Shown: positions 62,715 to 64,000 of the stretch, piece by piece
Layout of the letters: each line of letters opens with the position of its first letter
How positions within the stretch are numbered: the stretch's first letter is position 1
From: Betaproteobacteria bacterium
Lineage (GTDB): Bacteria > Pseudomonadota > Gammaproteobacteria > Burkholderiales > CAIKXV01
Assembly: GCA_947458265.1 (NCBI GenBank)
Contig: CANGYF010000002.1
Location: 1 to 64,000 of the forward strand
Length of the DNA: 64,000 bases
Direction of reading: 5' to 3'
Program-made: the position numbers and the translations under genes
The notes under the pieces: generated by a model
Database searches by the model: none
What the model was told of the DNA's origin: nothing
What the model saw: the letters and a program-made list of their open reading frames with translations, nothing else

Positions 62715-64000
62715 GCGGCCTCCTTCGCCGACGAGGTACCGAGCGCGGCCATCACGTCCTCAGGCAGCACCGGCACGCTCGCGATGCGCGTACCGAGCGC
62801 TGCGTTGAGCGCGCTCACGATGGCCGGCCCCGGCCCGTCCATCGGCAGCTCGCCCAGTCCCTTGGCCCCGGCGGGCCCGATGCCGCCAGGCTGCTCCTGG
62901 AAGAAGACCCGGACCGGCGGAATGTCTGCCGTGGTAGGAATGATGTAGTTCGTCATGCGGTTGTTGGCCATCGCGCCCTGCGCATCCCTGACCACCTTCT
63001 CGAACAGGGCGAACCCGATGCCCTGCACCACGCCGCCTTCGACCTGCCCGGCCGCGATCACCGGGTTCACGACCCGGCCGACTTCCTGCACTGCGGTGAA
63101 CGCGGTCAGTGCGACCTCGCAGGTGGTCAGGTCAACCTCGACCTCGGCCACGTAGCACGCCCAGGCGTAGCTGGCATAGGGCGAACCTTCGAACACGGTC
63201 TCGTCCCAGGCCACGTTCGCGGGCGGCTCGTAGCGCGCCTGCATCTCCAGGGCGGGATGGCCATCGAGGTAGCGCGCGCAGGCCGCGGCGAATGCATGTT
63301 CGTCCGCCCCGGCCGCGGGCAGGCCGGCCTTCCCGATCAGTTCTGCGCGCAACCGGCGGGCCGCCTGCTCGACGATCAGCCCGACCACCATGCAGGTGCG
63401 CGAGGCGACTGTCGGACCCGAGTCGGGCACGTCATGGGTATCGACCCGGGCCTGCGTCACCCGCTCCAGCGGCAGGCCCAGCGCCTCGGCGACGATCTGG
63501 CACAGTGTGGTGGTGTTGCCCTGCCCCATCTCGCTGCTCGAGGCCACCACTTCGACCCGGCCGTCGGCATCGGCCCTCACGCGCGCCTCGGATGCAAGGA
63601 CGACCTCGCCGTTGCCGGTGAAGCCCGCGCCATGGTGGAAGGTCGACAGGCCGATGCCCCGCCGCAGCGGCCGGCCGGCCGCAGCACTTGCCGCGTTGAA
63701 CGCGGTGCAGGCATCGCGCCGGGCAATGTAGTCGCTCTCGCGCAGCGCCTGGTCGACCACCGCGTCGAAATCGGTGGTGTCGTCGATCATCTGCCCCGGG
63801 ACCGACCGGTCCCCGGGGCGCAGCATGTTGATCCGGCGCAGTTCCAGCGGCGTGATGCCAAGTTCCCGCGCCAGTCCGTCCATCGCCTGCTCGATCGCGA
63901 AGATGCTCTGGGGTGCGCCGAACCCTCGGAATGCGCCGTTGGGCGGATGGTTGGTCGCCACCGCGCGCCCGCGTACCCGCGCATCCGCACAGGCGTAAGG
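62711..64000 (-). CDS. Molybdenum hydroxylase large subunit (partial)
   Basis: C-terminal 429 residues of a xanthine dehydrogenase-family molybdopterin subunit; the 5' end lies beyond the window. GAFRGFGAPQ is the molybdopterin loop, SSSEMGQGNTTTL a second cofactor contact, and GPAGAKGLGELP holds the catalytic Glu. Substrate cannot be told; the active-site loop GAFRGFG differs from the CO dehydrogenase Cys-Ser-Phe-Arg form, so this is a hydroxylase of an aldehyde, heterocycle or purine. Confidence 0.92.
   Translation of the reverse strand, partial: PYACADARVRGRAVATNHPPNGAFRGFGAPQSIFAIEQAMDGLARELGITPLELRRINMLRPGDRSVPGQMIDDTTDFDAVVDQALRESDYIARRDACTAFNAASAAAGRPLRRGIGLSTFHHGAGFTGNGEVVLASEARVRADADGRVEVVASSSEMGQGNTTTLCQIVAEALGLPLERVTQARVDTHDVPDSGPTVASRTCMVVGLIVEQAARRLRAELIGKAGLPAAGADEHAFAAACARYLDGHPALEMQARYEPPANVAWDETVFEGSPYASYAWACYVAEVEVDLTTCEVALTAFTAVQEVGRVVNPVIAAGQVEGGVVQGIGFALFEKVVRDAQGAMANNRMTNYIIPTTADIPPVRVFFQEQPGGIGPAGAKGLGELPMDGPGPAIVSALNAALGTRIASVPVLPEDVMAALGTSSAKEAA

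Overview
The window reads as chromosomal DNA of a GC-rich betaproteobacterium, most likely Burkholderiales. The evidence is very high G+C, eight genes for Bug/TctC-type periplasmic receptors (an expansion typical of Bordetella, Cupriavidus and Comamonadaceae relatives), a TctD/TctE-style two-component pair, and the Hsp33, RadA-alanine racemase and glycogen gene sets. No rRNA, tRNA, CRISPR array, insertion sequence, phage or plasmid gene was found. The right end cuts a gene. Positions 1-493 hold no convincing gene, only G/C-rich sequence with long C runs.

Region 1 (about 0.5-17 kb) is an accessory catabolic island for sugar acids. Thirteen genes on the minus strand (13809 down to 494) are closely packed, many with 4-base ATGA overlaps. 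They encode a fluoroacetate-dehalogenase-like hydrolase, a uronate dehydrogenase, an isopropylmalate-dehydrogenase-type enzyme, a four-carbon acid sugar kinase (OtnK), its partner decarboxylase (OtnC), a Gfo/Idh/MocA dehydrogenase and seven Bug receptors. No TctA/TctB membrane subunits are present. Divergently, on the plus strand, lie an Ldh-family dehydrogenase, a GntR-type regulator with two winged-helix segments and an SMP-30 lactonase-like protein. A perfect 11-bp inverted repeat (13834-13865) lies between the two divergent units and is the best operator candidate in the window.

Region 2 (17-27.7 kb) is mixed: a CocE/NonD hydrolase, a carboxymuconolactone decarboxylase-like protein, a GDP-mannose mannosyl hydrolase-type Nudix enzyme, a phosphodiesterase, an eighth Bug receptor, a methyltransferase, two poorly known envelope proteins, and a four-gene minus-strand set (DUF2520 Rossmann protein, double-hotdog protein, HdrC-like and HdrB-like Fe-S proteins) in which several cluster cysteines are missing.

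Region 3 (27.7-43.6 kb) is housekeeping: an AddAB-type helicase-nuclease pair, 7Fe ferredoxin, thioredoxin, ribosomal protein L31, a GT39-type glycosyltransferase, a glycogen cluster (GH57, glgC, divergent glgB) and Hsp33.

Region 4 (43.6-52.1 kb) is a heavy-metal RND efflux operon (TolC-type channel, adaptor, pump) ending in a divergent PII-like gene, with a TctDE-like two-component system transcribed in the opposite direction.

Region 5 (52.1-64 kb) has etfBA, a lysR-alr-radA operon, a YidB-like protein, a minus-strand run of SDR, DUF2726-like, MOSC, CoA pyrophosphatase and DUF3301 genes, and a three-subunit molybdenum hydroxylase cut by the window edge. Two arrays of five short tandem repeats (12 bp and 13 bp) sit in spacers here.
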